Assembly (NCBI GenBank): GCA_015662935.1
Contig: DQTF01000087.1
Span: forward strand, 1-11,121
DNA length: 11,121 bases
Reading direction: 5' to 3'
Source: Crocinitomicaceae bacterium
Lineage (GTDB): Bacteria > Bacteroidota > Bacteroidia > Flavobacteriales_D > Crocinitomicaceae
Shown: positions 1 through 6,950 of the stretch, in pieces
Layout of the letters: each line of letters starts with the position of its first letter
How positions within the stretch are numbered: the stretch's first letter is position 1
The notes under the pieces: generated by a model
Database searches by the model: none
Seen by the model: the letters and a program-made list of their open reading frames with translations, nothing else
What the model was told of the DNA's origin: nothing
Translations under genes and position numbers: made by a program

Positions 1-2473
1 AGCACAAGCTTTATTTGATGCATGTTTTAGAATTTTGGAGCCACCTTATGCTCCTCAATTAGTAATTCAAGAATTGAATAATGAATTAGTATTATTGTTA
101 TCGAATCCAATAACTTCTAATAACTATCTGGAATCTTACCACCAAGAAGATAAGGTGAATATTGTTGACGTAACATTAGATAGATTCTATACTTTTGAAG
201 GATATCAAATTTATCAATTAGTTGATGAAGATGCATCTGTTGTTGATATAGGAGATGCTTCTAAAGCTCAATTGGTTGCTCAATGTGATATTGAAAATGG
301 AATTGATGAAATTATTAACTTCTCTTTAATTGAAGAGTTAGGTTACGAAATTCCAGAATTGAAAGTAGAAGGCGCTAATAAAGGTATTCAACACTCTTTC
401 CTATTGGAAGAAGATAAGTTTGCTGCTGGGGAAAAAACTTTAGTAAACAATAAAAGGTACTACTATGTGGCTGTTGCATATGCTCACAATGAGTTCAAGA
501 AATATGATCCATTTGATCCTTTTGCTTTAGATGGTCAAAAAAAGCCATATATTTCATCTCGTTTAGGACATGATGGTTCTGCTATCAAAGCGGTAGAAGC
601 AATTCCTCACAATCCTTCAGCTGAATCAGGTGGCTTAACTCAAAATGCGGTTTATGGTTCGGGTCCTAAAATCACAAGATTGGATGGTACTGGTAATGGT
701 GGAAATGTTTTAGAATTAACTTCAGCTTCAAAAAATACAATTGTTGCAAATGGTTATTTGGAAACTCCAACTTACGAAAATGGTAAAGGTCCAATTAGTA
801 TTAAAGTGGTTGACCCACTAAATGTTGCAGATGGTTATTTTGAATGTTTGTTTACAAACTATAATGTTTCTACAACAAATGCTGCAGATACTGCTTCGTG
901 GGTGATTAATAGATATGCTTCTAAAGGTGGAGCGTTATTAGAATCTGTTTCATCTACTGTTTCAATTGATAAATCAAATGAACAAATTATCCCACAATGG
1001 GGAGTGTCTGTTTCTATCGACCAGAAAGGTTATTACTTTCCAAAAGGTGCATTTGGATCAAAAAGATATTTAACAACAGATCTATTGTCTGCAGAAGTGA
1101 AATATAGTGATCCAACAAAACAATGGTTGTTTGGAGTTCAAGATAATGATGTTTTTGCACCTACAAATTGGATTCGTTCAGGTGTATATAATCCAAATGA
1201 TCCAGATCCATGTGTTCCAGATGCAAATATTCCTGATTATCAAGAGAATTGTTTTTATAGGGATGATATAGGATATGATGATGAGAAGAAATGGTCTGGT
1301 ATTTTAGGGGGTATTATTGCTCCTCAAAGACTAGTTGCTTTTCAAGCAGATTATGCACCAATGAATTACCTAAGTTCTGCTGGAGTTCCAGTTCAAGCAA
1401 GTTCCCCATTAGCTAGAGATCAAGCACCAATTAGTAGTTTGCCGAGTGTAGATATCGTTATCACACCAGACAAGTCTAAATGGACGAGATGTCCTGTTAT
1501 TGAGTTGGGTAGAATTACTGCTTTTAACGTAGGTGGAGGTACACCTGGTAAATTACGTAAGAGTCCAAGCGTGGATAAAAATGGTAATGTTGATGGTACT
1601 GGTACAACTGGTATGGGATGGTTTCCTGGTTATGCAATTGATGTTGAGTCAGGAGCTCGTTTATACATGGCTTTTGGTGAGAATTCATTTTTATCAGCGG
1701 ATAATGGTGGTGACATGATTTGGAATCCTTCTAATAGAATGTTCGATAACAACGGTAATCCAACTCTAGGAGGAATGCATCCTGTATATGTTTATTCTTT
1801 CCAGAAAAAGAATATAGGAAAAGTGGGAGATGATTATCCTGCATATATTCCATGGGAAGCAACAAATTTAGCGACGAATCAACTTTACCAAGATTATCAA
1901 TTAATTGAATCAAATGATAATCTTCAACAGAAAATAACAGTTGGGTCTGTTTCATGGGTTGCCTATCCAATAATTGCTCCAGGGCGTACTTTATTAGAAA
2001 GTGAAGTGACTGTCAAGTTGAGAGTTAGTAAAGAATACAAAAATTTTTCTAATCCATTGACACCTGTTGGCGGGCCTAATAATGGTAGACCAATGTATTC
2101 TTGGAATATGGATGATTTGAAAACAGAATACGGAAGTCAAGAAGAATTAGCGAGTCTTTTGGATATGATTAAAGTTGTTCCAAATCCTTACTATGCACAT
2201 TCTGACTACGAACGTAATAGATTGGATACAAGAGTTAAATTTACAAACCTACCAGAGCAATGTAAGATTAGAATCTATACATCAAATGGTAAATTAATTA
2301 GAACCTTTGATAAAGATAGTCCTCAAACTTATTTAGATTGGGATTTGAATAACCAAAAAAGAGTTCCTATTGCTGGAGGTGTATATTTAATACATGTTGA
2401 AATTCCAGAAGTTGGAGAGACGATTCTGAAGTTCTTCGGAGGAATGAGACAAGTCGATTTACAAGGTATATAA
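1..2473 (+). CDS. Large secreted protein with T9SS-type C-terminal domain (5'-partial)
   Basis: The reading frame (first full codon at base 2) is open to the left edge, so the gene begins upstream; the in-frame TTG at 35 is not a credible start because coding sequence (AQALFDACFRI) continues before it. 823 residues are visible. Near the left end, visible residues about 35-165 look like a fibronectin-III/Ig-like fold (GYQIYQL, later KRYYYVAVAYAHNE). The middle is Gly/Asn/Asp-rich and has no catalytic motif I recognise. One block, GYAIDVESGARLYMAFGE followed by DMIWNPSNRMFDNNGNP, resembles large Bacteroidota surface proteins. The last ~100 residues (about 2159-2473) form a sorting-like beta domain: VVPNPYY, VKFTNLP, IRIYTSNGKLIRTF, GGVYLIHVE. 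I infer export across the outer membrane by T9SS and surface display or release. The tail runs ~15 residues past the last expected strand, which is not the classic type A ending. The PorV/PorQ-family gene follows 21 bases downstream, probably in the same transcript. The specific function is unknown. Confidence 0.85.
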   Translation, partial: AQALFDACFRILEPPYAPQLVIQELNNELVLLLSNPITSNNYLESYHQEDKVNIVDVTLDRFYTFEGYQIYQLVDEDASVVDIGDASKAQLVAQCDIENGIDEIINFSLIEELGYEIPELKVEGANKGIQHSFLLEEDKFAAGEKTLVNNKRYYYVAVAYAHNEFKKYDPFDPFALDGQKKPYISSRLGHDGSAIKAVEAIPHNPSAESGGLTQNAVYGSGPKITRLDGTGNGGNVLELTSASKNTIVANGYLETPTYENGKGPISIKVVDPLNVADGYFECLFTNYNVSTTNAADTASWVINRYASKGGALLESVSSTVSIDKSNEQIIPQWGVSVSIDQKGYYFPKGAFGSKRYLTTDLLSAEVKYSDPTKQWLFGVQDNDVFAPTNWIRSGVYNPNDPDPCVPDANIPDYQENCFYRDDIGYDDEKKWSGILGGIIAPQRLVAFQADYAPMNYLSSAGVPVQASSPLARDQAPISSLPSVDIVITPDKSKWTRCPVIELGRITAFNVGGGTPGKLRKSPSVDKNGNVDGTGTTGMGWFPGYAIDVESGARLYMAFGENSFLSADNGGDMIWNPSNRMFDNNGNPTLGGMHPVYVYSFQKKNIGKVGDDYPAYIPWEATNLATNQLYQDYQLIESNDNLQQKITVGSVSWVAYPIIAPGRTLLESEVTVKLRVSKEYKNFSNPLTPVGGPNNGRPMYSWNMDDLKTEYGSQEELASLLDMIKVVPNPYYAHSDYERNRLDTRVKFTNLPEQCKIRIYTSNGKLIRTFDKDSPQTYLDWDLNNQKRVPIAGGVYLIHVEIPEVGETILKFFGGMRQVDLQGI

Positions 2474-2494
2474 TTAAAGAAAACAAGAGTTGAT

Positions 2495-3562
2495 ATGATT
2501 AATTCAATTAATAAAATAAAAGTAGGAGCAGTTCTATTCGGAATCATTGCTGGAAGTTTTTCTTCTTTTGCAGGAAATGAAGACAGAGTTGGGTCCGCAG
2601 GTGCTGGTCATTTGTTGGTAAACCCTTGGGCTAGAAGTACTGGTAACGGTGGGGCAGGAATAGCTACTGTTAGTGGATTAGAAGCTTCTTTTTTGAACAT
2701 CGCAGGTGTCTCCTTTACGGATAAAACGCAAATCAAATACAGTTACACAAACTGGATGGGTTCTGCAGGTATCGGCTTAAACTCTGCTGGTATAGCTCAA
2801 AGAGTTTCTGAATCGGGTGTTGTTTCATTGAGTATTCAGTCTATGAATTTTGGAGATGTTGAAATTACTACGGTAAATAATCCAGAAGGGAATATCGGCT
2901 TTTTCTCACCGAGAGCAAATGTATTTAACATTGGTTATTCACAAACGTTCTCAAGTTCTATTTCTGGTGGAATTAATTTCAAAGTAATTTCTGAAAGTAT
3001 CGCCAATCTTAAAGCAACAGGTATCGGAATCGATGCAGGTATTCGCTACGTGACAGGCGAGCAAGATCAAATGAAATTTGGAATTACGCTGAGAAATGTT
3101 GGACCAACAATGAAATACAAAGGTGATGGGCTTGCTACACAAGCAGACCTTGAATCTAATGGAAACATTGCTACTCTTCAACAAAGAACAGCAACTTACG
3201 AATTACCGTCTTTATTAGCGATTGGTGCAGCATATGATTTTATCTTTGACGAGAAAAACAAATTAAACGTAGCGTTTGGTTTTACAGCAAATTCTTTTTC
3301 TAGTGATCAGTTTGCATTAGGATTGGATTATGGTATGACAACTGAAAAACTAGCTTTCAATTTAAGAGCTGGTTATGTTTATGAGAAGAATCTTCTTAGC
3401 GTAGAAAATCGTTCTAATGCTTTAGTTGGTCCTACAGCTGGATTTTCTGTTGATGCCTTAGTTGGAGAAAACAAAAGTGCATTAGGAGTTGAATATACTG
3501 CTCGATTTGCAGGAATATTTGGAGTTATTCACACAATTGGTGTGACGATTAGCTTAAAGTAA
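2495..3562 (+). CDS. PorV/PorQ-family outer-membrane beta-barrel protein
   Basis: A 355-residue protein with an N-terminal signal peptide (basic N-region NKIK, hydrophobic core to about residue 27, likely cleavage after SSFA before GNEDRVGSAG). The start of the mature protein matches the PorV/PorQ family: GSAGAGHLLVNPWARSTGNGGAGIA, then LEASFLNIAGVSF in the place where the family usually has an NPAGL-type motif. Alternating amphipathic strands rich in Gly, Ser and aromatic residues run to the end (GVIHTIGVTISLK), as expected for an outer-membrane barrel. In known T9SSs, PorV accepts cargo emerging from the SprA/Sov translocon and carries it to the attachment complex; PorQ acts with PorZ. Paralogues beside a large cargo gene are often annotated only as PorV/PorQ family. 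The gene is 21 bases after the CTD-bearing cargo gene and is followed by a strong terminator, so the two probably form the end of one operon. It could be a cargo-specific variant rather than the general PorV. Confidence 0.85.
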   Translation: MINSINKIKVGAVLFGIIAGSFSSFAGNEDRVGSAGAGHLLVNPWARSTGNGGAGIATVSGLEASFLNIAGVSFTDKTQIKYSYTNWMGSAGIGLNSAGIAQRVSESGVVSLSIQSMNFGDVEITTVNNPEGNIGFFSPRANVFNIGYSQTFSSSISGGINFKVISESIANLKATGIGIDAGIRYVTGEQDQMKFGITLRNVGPTMKYKGDGLATQADLESNGNIATLQQRTATYELPSLLAIGAAYDFIFDEKNKLNVAFGFTANSFSSDQFALGLDYGMTTEKLAFNLRAGYVYEKNLLSVENRSNALVGPTAGFSVDALVGENKSALGVEYTARFAGIFGVIHTIGVTISLK

Positions 3563-3587
3563 AAAAAGAAATTAATATATAAAACTG

Positions 3588-3622
3588 CAAGAGAGTCCAT
3601 TTGGGCTCTCTTGTTTTTATTT
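3588..3622 (+). terminator. Rho-independent terminator after the cargo/PorV-like operon
   Basis: The arms CAAGAGAGTCC (3588-3598) and GGGCTCTCTTG (3603-3613) form an 11-bp stem with one T-G wobble around a 4-base ATTT loop. A T-rich tract (TTTTTATTT) follows at once. It lies 26 bases after the PorV-like stop codon and 15 bases before the greA start, so it separates the secretion pair from greA. This also means the greA promoter is either very compact or overlaps the terminator; no clear TAnnTTTG box is visible here. On the opposite strand the hairpin lacks a long T-run, so it should act mainly on plus-strand transcripts. Confidence 0.88.
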
Positions 3623-3636
3623 AAAGTACAGTACAA

Positions 3637-4110
3637 ATGGCACAATTTAGTTATTACACAGAAGAAGGTCTTAAAAAATTAAAAGACGATTTATTTGAAA
3701 TGGAAACGGTTCAACGTCCATCTATTTCTAAACAAATTGGAGAAGCAATTGATAAAGGTGATTTGTCTGAGAATGCAGAATACGATGCAGCAAAAGAAGC
3801 GCAAGGTATTTTGGAAACAAAAATTGCTAGACTAAAAGAGGTTCTATCAAACGCAAGAGTAATCAATGACGAAGGAATTGATACTTCAAAAGCGTTTATT
3901 CTTTCTACCGTGAAGATGAAAAACATTAAGAATAAAGCGGTGATGCAATATACACTTGTGGCAGAAAATGAAGCTGATTTAAAAGCTAAGAAAATAAGTA
4001 TTGATTCTCCAATTGGAAAAGGTTTGTTAGGTAAGTCTGTTGGTGATATTGCGGATGTAACTACTCCAAATGGAGTCATTCAATTTGAAATTATCGAAAT
4101 CACACGATAA
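3637..4110 (+). CDS. greA: Transcription elongation factor GreA
   Basis: At 157 residues this has the standard GreA/GreB length. GreA enters the RNA polymerase secondary channel and stimulates cleavage of backtracked nascent RNA, rescuing stalled elongation complexes in the cytoplasm. The N-terminal coiled coil (about residues 8-75) carries the family signature GDLSENAEYDAAKEAQ, with the acidic tip residues Asp42 and Glu45 that help place the catalytic magnesium in the polymerase active site. The C-terminal FKBP-like domain (about 83-157) contains the conserved stretch IDSPIGKGLLGKSVGD followed by a PNG turn. The ATG at 3637 is the natural start because MAQFSYYTEEGLKKL aligns with the family N-terminus. 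Its stop codon overlaps the start of the HIT-family gene by one base (TAATG), implying co-transcription and translational coupling. All key residues are present. Confidence 0.97.
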   Translation: MAQFSYYTEEGLKKLKDDLFEMETVQRPSISKQIGEAIDKGDLSENAEYDAAKEAQGILETKIARLKEVLSNARVINDEGIDTSKAFILSTVKMKNIKNKAVMQYTLVAENEADLKAKKISIDSPIGKGLLGKSVGDIADVTTPNGVIQFEIIEITR

Positions 4111-4499
4111 TGGCTTCTTTATTTACTAAAATAATAAATGGAGAAATCCCTTGTCATAAAGTTCATGAGTCAGATGAGTTTTTGGCATTCTTAGATATCA
4201 TGCCTTTGAAAGAAGGTCATGTGCTAGTAGTTCCAAAAAATGAAACTGATTACATTTTTGACATCGAAGATGACGAGTTAGGAAAAATGATGATTTTTGC
4301 AAAAGAAGTTGCTGTAAAAATTAAAAAGGCTTTTCCTTGTAATAGAGTAGGAGTGACTGTAATTGGACTTGAAGTTCCTCATGCACACATTCATTTGATC
4401 CCAATTAATAAATTGGATGACATGAATTTTTCGAAAGAAAAAATGAAGTTATCAAACGAGTATCTTCAAAAAATAGCATTAAAAATAGCTGATTCATAG
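4110..4499 (+). CDS. HIT-family (histidine triad) nucleotide-binding protein
   Basis: A 129-residue cytoplasmic protein of the HINT branch of the histidine triad superfamily, whose members hydrolyse purine nucleoside phosphoramidates or related AMP conjugates. The N-terminal block SLFTKIINGEIPCHKVHE and the strand GHVLVVPKNETDYIFD match HIT proteins. The triad VPHAHIHLIP has His91, His93 and His95, the central His being the expected nucleophile. A further conserved block, VGVTVIGLEVPH, precedes it. The final ~30 residues are helical and charged (FSKEKMKLSNEYLQKIALKI), a little different from classical HINT tails. The start overlaps the greA stop in a TAATG arrangement. A greA-HIT pair is a common neighbourhood in Bacteroidota, as I recall it. 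The physiological substrate cannot be read from the sequence. Confidence 0.93.
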   Translation: MASLFTKIINGEIPCHKVHESDEFLAFLDIMPLKEGHVLVVPKNETDYIFDIEDDELGKMMIFAKEVAVKIKKAFPCNRVGVTVIGLEVPHAHIHLIPINKLDDMNFSKEKMKLSNEYLQKIALKIADS

Positions 4500-4565
4500 T
4501 TAGATAGCAACAGTACTGTCATTTTTGCGATTTTTGGAGCGTGATTTGTTGGTTAATACTCAGAT

Positions 4566-4586
4566 TTAAATTAAATTAAATTAAAT
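4566..4586 (+). repeat. Short tandem repeat, four TTAAA units
   Basis: Four exact head-to-tail copies of the pentamer TTAAA span 4566-4585, followed by a partial unit. They lie in the 108-base gap between the HIT gene and the ATG of the SGNH-PKD gene, directly against the candidate -7 box TAAATTTG. Perfect short tandem repeats can change copy number by strand slippage. Here that would change the distance between upstream promoter elements and the -7 box without touching coding sequence. Confidence 0.8.
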
Positions 4587-4589
4587 TTG
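4582..4589 (+). promoter_or_regulatory. Candidate Bacteroidota -7 box TAAATTTG for the SGNH-PKD gene
   Basis: TAAATTTG at 4582-4589 matches the Bacteroidota -7 consensus TAnnTTTG exactly. The nearest upstream TTG candidates for a -33 element (TTTGTTGG at 4545-4552) are 30 or more bases away, longer than the usual ~19-base spacing, so the promoter may be weak or repeat-length dependent. If it is used, transcription would begin a few bases before the ATG at 4608. That argues against the in-frame TTG at 4587 as the translation start. Confidence 0.4.
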
Positions 4590-4607
4590 AAAACTATAAA
4601 GAATATC

Positions 4608-5633
4608 ATGTTAAAGAGTATCAAAGCCTTTTTGGTTACAATGTTCTTCGGAGCATCAGCCAATGCCGCTTCAGTTGACCCTGTTAAAATTCTATTTATC
4701 GGGAACAGCTATACTCACATGAATGAAATGCCAAAGATGCTTCAAAAGATGGTTGATAAAGCCGGAAAAGAAGTGATTATTGAGCGCAATACTGAGTCTG
4801 GAGGTTCGTTTGAAATTCATTCTAAGCGACCAGATTTATACCAAGCTATTAATAAACGTAAATGGGATTACGTCATTCTTCAAGGGTTTAGCCGAGAAAT
4901 GAGCTATTCTAAAGAACACATTGATTCTGCATCTGTTCCTTTTTTGAATCAAATAACTGATTCTATCTATGCGAATAATGCATGCACCAATGTTCTATTT
5001 TACATGACTTGGGGCTATGATGAAGGCTTTTTGGATCGTGAAGAAATTAATTCTTACGAGAAAATGGCTGATAGTATCGAACGTGGTTATTCTTATTTAG
5101 GAGAAGTGTATAACGTTCCTGTAGTTCCAGTTGGAATGGTTTGGAAGCAAGTAAAGAAGGTTGGAACGATTGATTTATATGCTCCAGATCGCGCACACCC
5201 AAGTAGAAAAGGTTCTTATTTGATTGCAACAACCTTTTACAATGCTATTTTTGGAGAATCTAATGAGAATGTTTACACCTCAACTATTGCTTCAGAAGAT
5301 GCGGAATTAATTAAAAAAGAAGCTAAAAATTTTATTGATGCCAATCGAGAGAAGTATCACTTAACCAAAAATCGTTTCTTACTAGAGTCTTTTGTAACTG
5401 ATAAAGGAGAATACAAACTGAATTTTTTTAGTTCTTTTGCTGAAGATGTGGCTTTACTGTGGAGTTTTGGTGATGGCCAAGAATCTACGACTAAAAGCGG
5501 AACGCATACGTTTAAAAAACCAGGAGAATATGTTATTAAGTTAACGGTTCATGATAAATGTGGCAATAAATCTCATGAGAGAATTGTGAAATTTATTAAG
5601 CCGAAGAAAAAGAGAAGAAAGAAAACTAAATAG
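4608..5633 (+). CDS. Secreted SGNH-type (DUF4886-like) hydrolase with PKD domain
   Basis: 341 residues from the ATG at 4608. An in-frame TTG at 4587 would add seven residues but lies inside a candidate -7 box, so I prefer the ATG; it also gives a standard signal peptide (MLKSIKAFLVTMFFGASANA, cleavage near residue 20). Residues ~27-220 form an SGNH/GDSL-like hydrolase: the nucleophile block ILFIGNSYT (Ser34), a SGGS turn (residues 64-67), the strand DYVILQGFS, and the C-terminal DRAHPS block with probable catalytic Asp194 and His197. Residues ~262-331 are a PKD domain (LLWSFGDGQES, GTHTF, PGEYVIKLTVHD), usually involved in adhesion or carbohydrate contact. The protein ends in a polybasic tail (KPKKKRRKKTK) instead of a T9SS sorting domain, so it is probably periplasmic or envelope-associated. 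The likely activity is ester hydrolysis, perhaps deacetylation of a glycan; the substrate is unknown. The 3' end overlaps the convergent acyltransferase gene by 8 bases. Confidence 0.85.
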   Translation: MLKSIKAFLVTMFFGASANAASVDPVKILFIGNSYTHMNEMPKMLQKMVDKAGKEVIIERNTESGGSFEIHSKRPDLYQAINKRKWDYVILQGFSREMSYSKEHIDSASVPFLNQITDSIYANNACTNVLFYMTWGYDEGFLDREEINSYEKMADSIERGYSYLGEVYNVPVVPVGMVWKQVKKVGTIDLYAPDRAHPSRKGSYLIATTFYNAIFGESNENVYTSTIASEDAELIKKEAKNFIDANREKYHLTKNRFLLESFVTDKGEYKLNFFSSFAEDVALLWSFGDGQESTTKSGTHTFKKPGEYVIKLTVHDKCGNKSHERIVKFIKPKKKRRKKTK

Positions 5634-6819
5634 ATTTTTTTCTCCAGAAGAAAAGGAAATCAATGACCTTTGCTTTTATTTTCTCAAAGAATTCTAAATA
5701 CTTAATAAAAACAACGAAAGCACCGATAAATACGGTAGCTCCTAGAATTACTTGCCAACCATTCAGTGAATGACTCAGTTCTTCAGAGTTAAGTCCATAG
5801 CCAAAGATTCCACCGTAAAGAATCACAACATGTATGATGTATATCGACAATGTGTTTTGCCCAATTTTTAAGAATAATTCTCCTTTAAAATGGATGAGTT
5901 TGTCTATGAGCATAAATACACCTAAGGCAATAAATATTTGCCCTAACCTTCCGTATAACCATGAATTCTGAACTAAGTTTAATTCATCAAATCCCATGTA
6001 TTCTATTATACCATCTAGTGTAAGACCAATGACGCGTCCAAATAGATTTAATCCCAATCCCAATCCTATATAGGTCAATGGGTACCAAAATTTCTTCACG
6101 TGATCTTGAAAACGAATGGTCAATGCTCCAACCATACCACCATACATCGTAAATGCCGTCCAAGGTATTATAGGAAATACGGAGTACGGACCTCGAATCA
6201 CATTTTGAATAATCTCAGGCGCTGCATTCGGTAAGAATACATCCTTTTCCAAACCTTTTAAATAAGGATAAAAGCAAAAGATGATTGTTCCAGCTAGAAA
6301 GTAGTACACATACAAAGGTCCTTTGTTGATTAATTTGTACAAGCCAAAAATAAGTAAGAGCGCCACGATTCCTATTCCAATTGATTGCAAAACATGGAAT
6401 GCAAAAATCCAAGGATGCTCATGGTTGAAAGTATTGCTTGCATACCGCAAATTAAATTGTAAAGCATAGCCCCAAAGTAATAATTCAAATGCTCGTCGAA
6501 ATCCTTTCTTAATTCTCGGGTTTCGCCTAAATCCGGCTTCTTTATTTCTAGCAAGTAGGTATACGAAGACAACTCCCGTGACAGTGAAAAACAATGGGGC
6601 AGTGAATCCTTTGATAAAATAGAACCAATCGAAGAGAATATAACCAGATGTTCCTGTTTCTCGAACAAGCGCAACCATTGGTTTGAAGTCCTTGAACATG
6701 TGCTCAATAAAATGACCTTCAAGCATCAATAGTATCGCCAAAGAGCGAGCCATATCAATAAACTTCAACCTTACTTTAGGTTTCGCGATGATTTCTATTT
6801 GCTGTTCTTCTACGGACAT
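5626..6819 (-). CDS. Multi-pass membrane acyltransferase, HGSNAT/DUF1624-like
   Basis: A 397-residue inner-membrane protein with about ten hydrophobic segments (roughly residues 21-36, 62-90, 108-124, 140-162, 170-187, 211-236, 245-268, 285-305, 318-340, 352-378). The N-terminal block RLKFIDMARSLAILLMLEGHF resembles the first helix of heparan-alpha-glucosaminide N-acetyltransferase-like proteins (DUF1624), which share a fold with acyltransferase-3 proteins; His36 in LEGHF is the candidate functional histidine. PIIPWTAFTMYGGMVGAL and GQNTLSIYIIHVVIL also fit this superfamily. Such enzymes move acetyl groups from cytoplasmic acetyl-CoA to sugars on the outer side of the membrane; the acceptor here is unknown. 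A short cytoplasmic N-terminus and a basic C-terminus (WRKKSI) flank the core. It lies 131 bases downstream of the PorE-like gene with its own candidate promoter, so it is probably a separate unit. Assignment to the broader DUF418/acyltransferase-3 group is possible. Confidence 0.82.
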   Translation of the reverse strand: MSVEEQQIEIIAKPKVRLKFIDMARSLAILLMLEGHFIEHMFKDFKPMVALVRETGTSGYILFDWFYFIKGFTAPLFFTVTGVVFVYLLARNKEAGFRRNPRIKKGFRRAFELLLWGYALQFNLRYASNTFNHEHPWIFAFHVLQSIGIGIVALLLIFGLYKLINKGPLYVYYFLAGTIIFCFYPYLKGLEKDVFLPNAAPEIIQNVIRGPYSVFPIIPWTAFTMYGGMVGALTIRFQDHVKKFWYPLTYIGLGLGLNLFGRVIGLTLDGIIEYMGFDELNLVQNSWLYGRLGQIFIALGVFMLIDKLIHFKGELFLKIGQNTLSIYIIHVVILYGGIFGYGLNSEELSHSLNGWQVILGATVFIGAFVVFIKYLEFFEKIKAKVIDFLFFWRKKSI

Positions 6820-6830
6820 ATTTTCAGATG

Positions 6831-6864
6831 CAAAAATACGATATTTTCTTTTGGAAAATACAAA
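6831..6864 (-). promoter_or_regulatory. Candidate Bacteroidota promoter for the membrane acyltransferase gene
   Basis: Read on the minus strand, TATTTTTG (6838-6831) fits the -7 consensus TAnnTTTG exactly, and TTTG (6864-6861) fits the -33 element, with a 22-base spacer, slightly longer than the usual ~19. The -7 box ends 11 bases before the ATG, implying a very short 5' leader. The spacer contains a perfect 7-bp inverted repeat (TATTTTC at 6842-6848 and GAAAATA at 6854-6860), which could be an operator or simply AT-rich symmetry. Confidence 0.5.
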
Positions 6865-6950
6865 GGCTTTTTATTTATAAGCTTCGTGTTTTTCTTACAA
6901 ATTAACCACACTCCACATCACCACATACACTCACGTGCCAACTTCAACTA

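Noticed and set aside
35..37. TTG as the start codon of the first protein
   Set aside because: The same frame is open upstream to the window edge and encodes plausible protein, so the gene is truncated by the window rather than starting here.
3711..4079. Minus-strand 122-codon frame opposite greA
   Set aside because: It is antisense to a strongly conserved gene and has no recognisable domain or start context.
4510..4519. Palindrome ACAGTACTGT after the HIT gene, sharing ACAGTAC with the bases before greA (3628-3634), as a shared operator
   Set aside because: The match is only seven bases and the contexts differ; chance is likely. It has no loop, so it is not a terminator either.
4587..4589. 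TTG as the start codon of the SGNH-PKD gene
   Set aside because: It lies within the candidate -7 box TAAATTTG, and the ATG 21 bases later gives a complete signal peptide. It cannot be ruled out if transcription starts further upstream.
5612..5644. Bidirectional terminator between the convergent genes
   Set aside because: The stem is nine AT-rich pairs with a G-T wobble and a long 15-base loop inside coding sequence, so stability is poor.
6372..6722. Minus-strand 116-codon frame inside the acyltransferase gene
   Set aside because: It is a shadow of the real gene in another frame; its translation shows no family resemblance, while the overlapped frame encodes clear membrane helices and conserved motifs.
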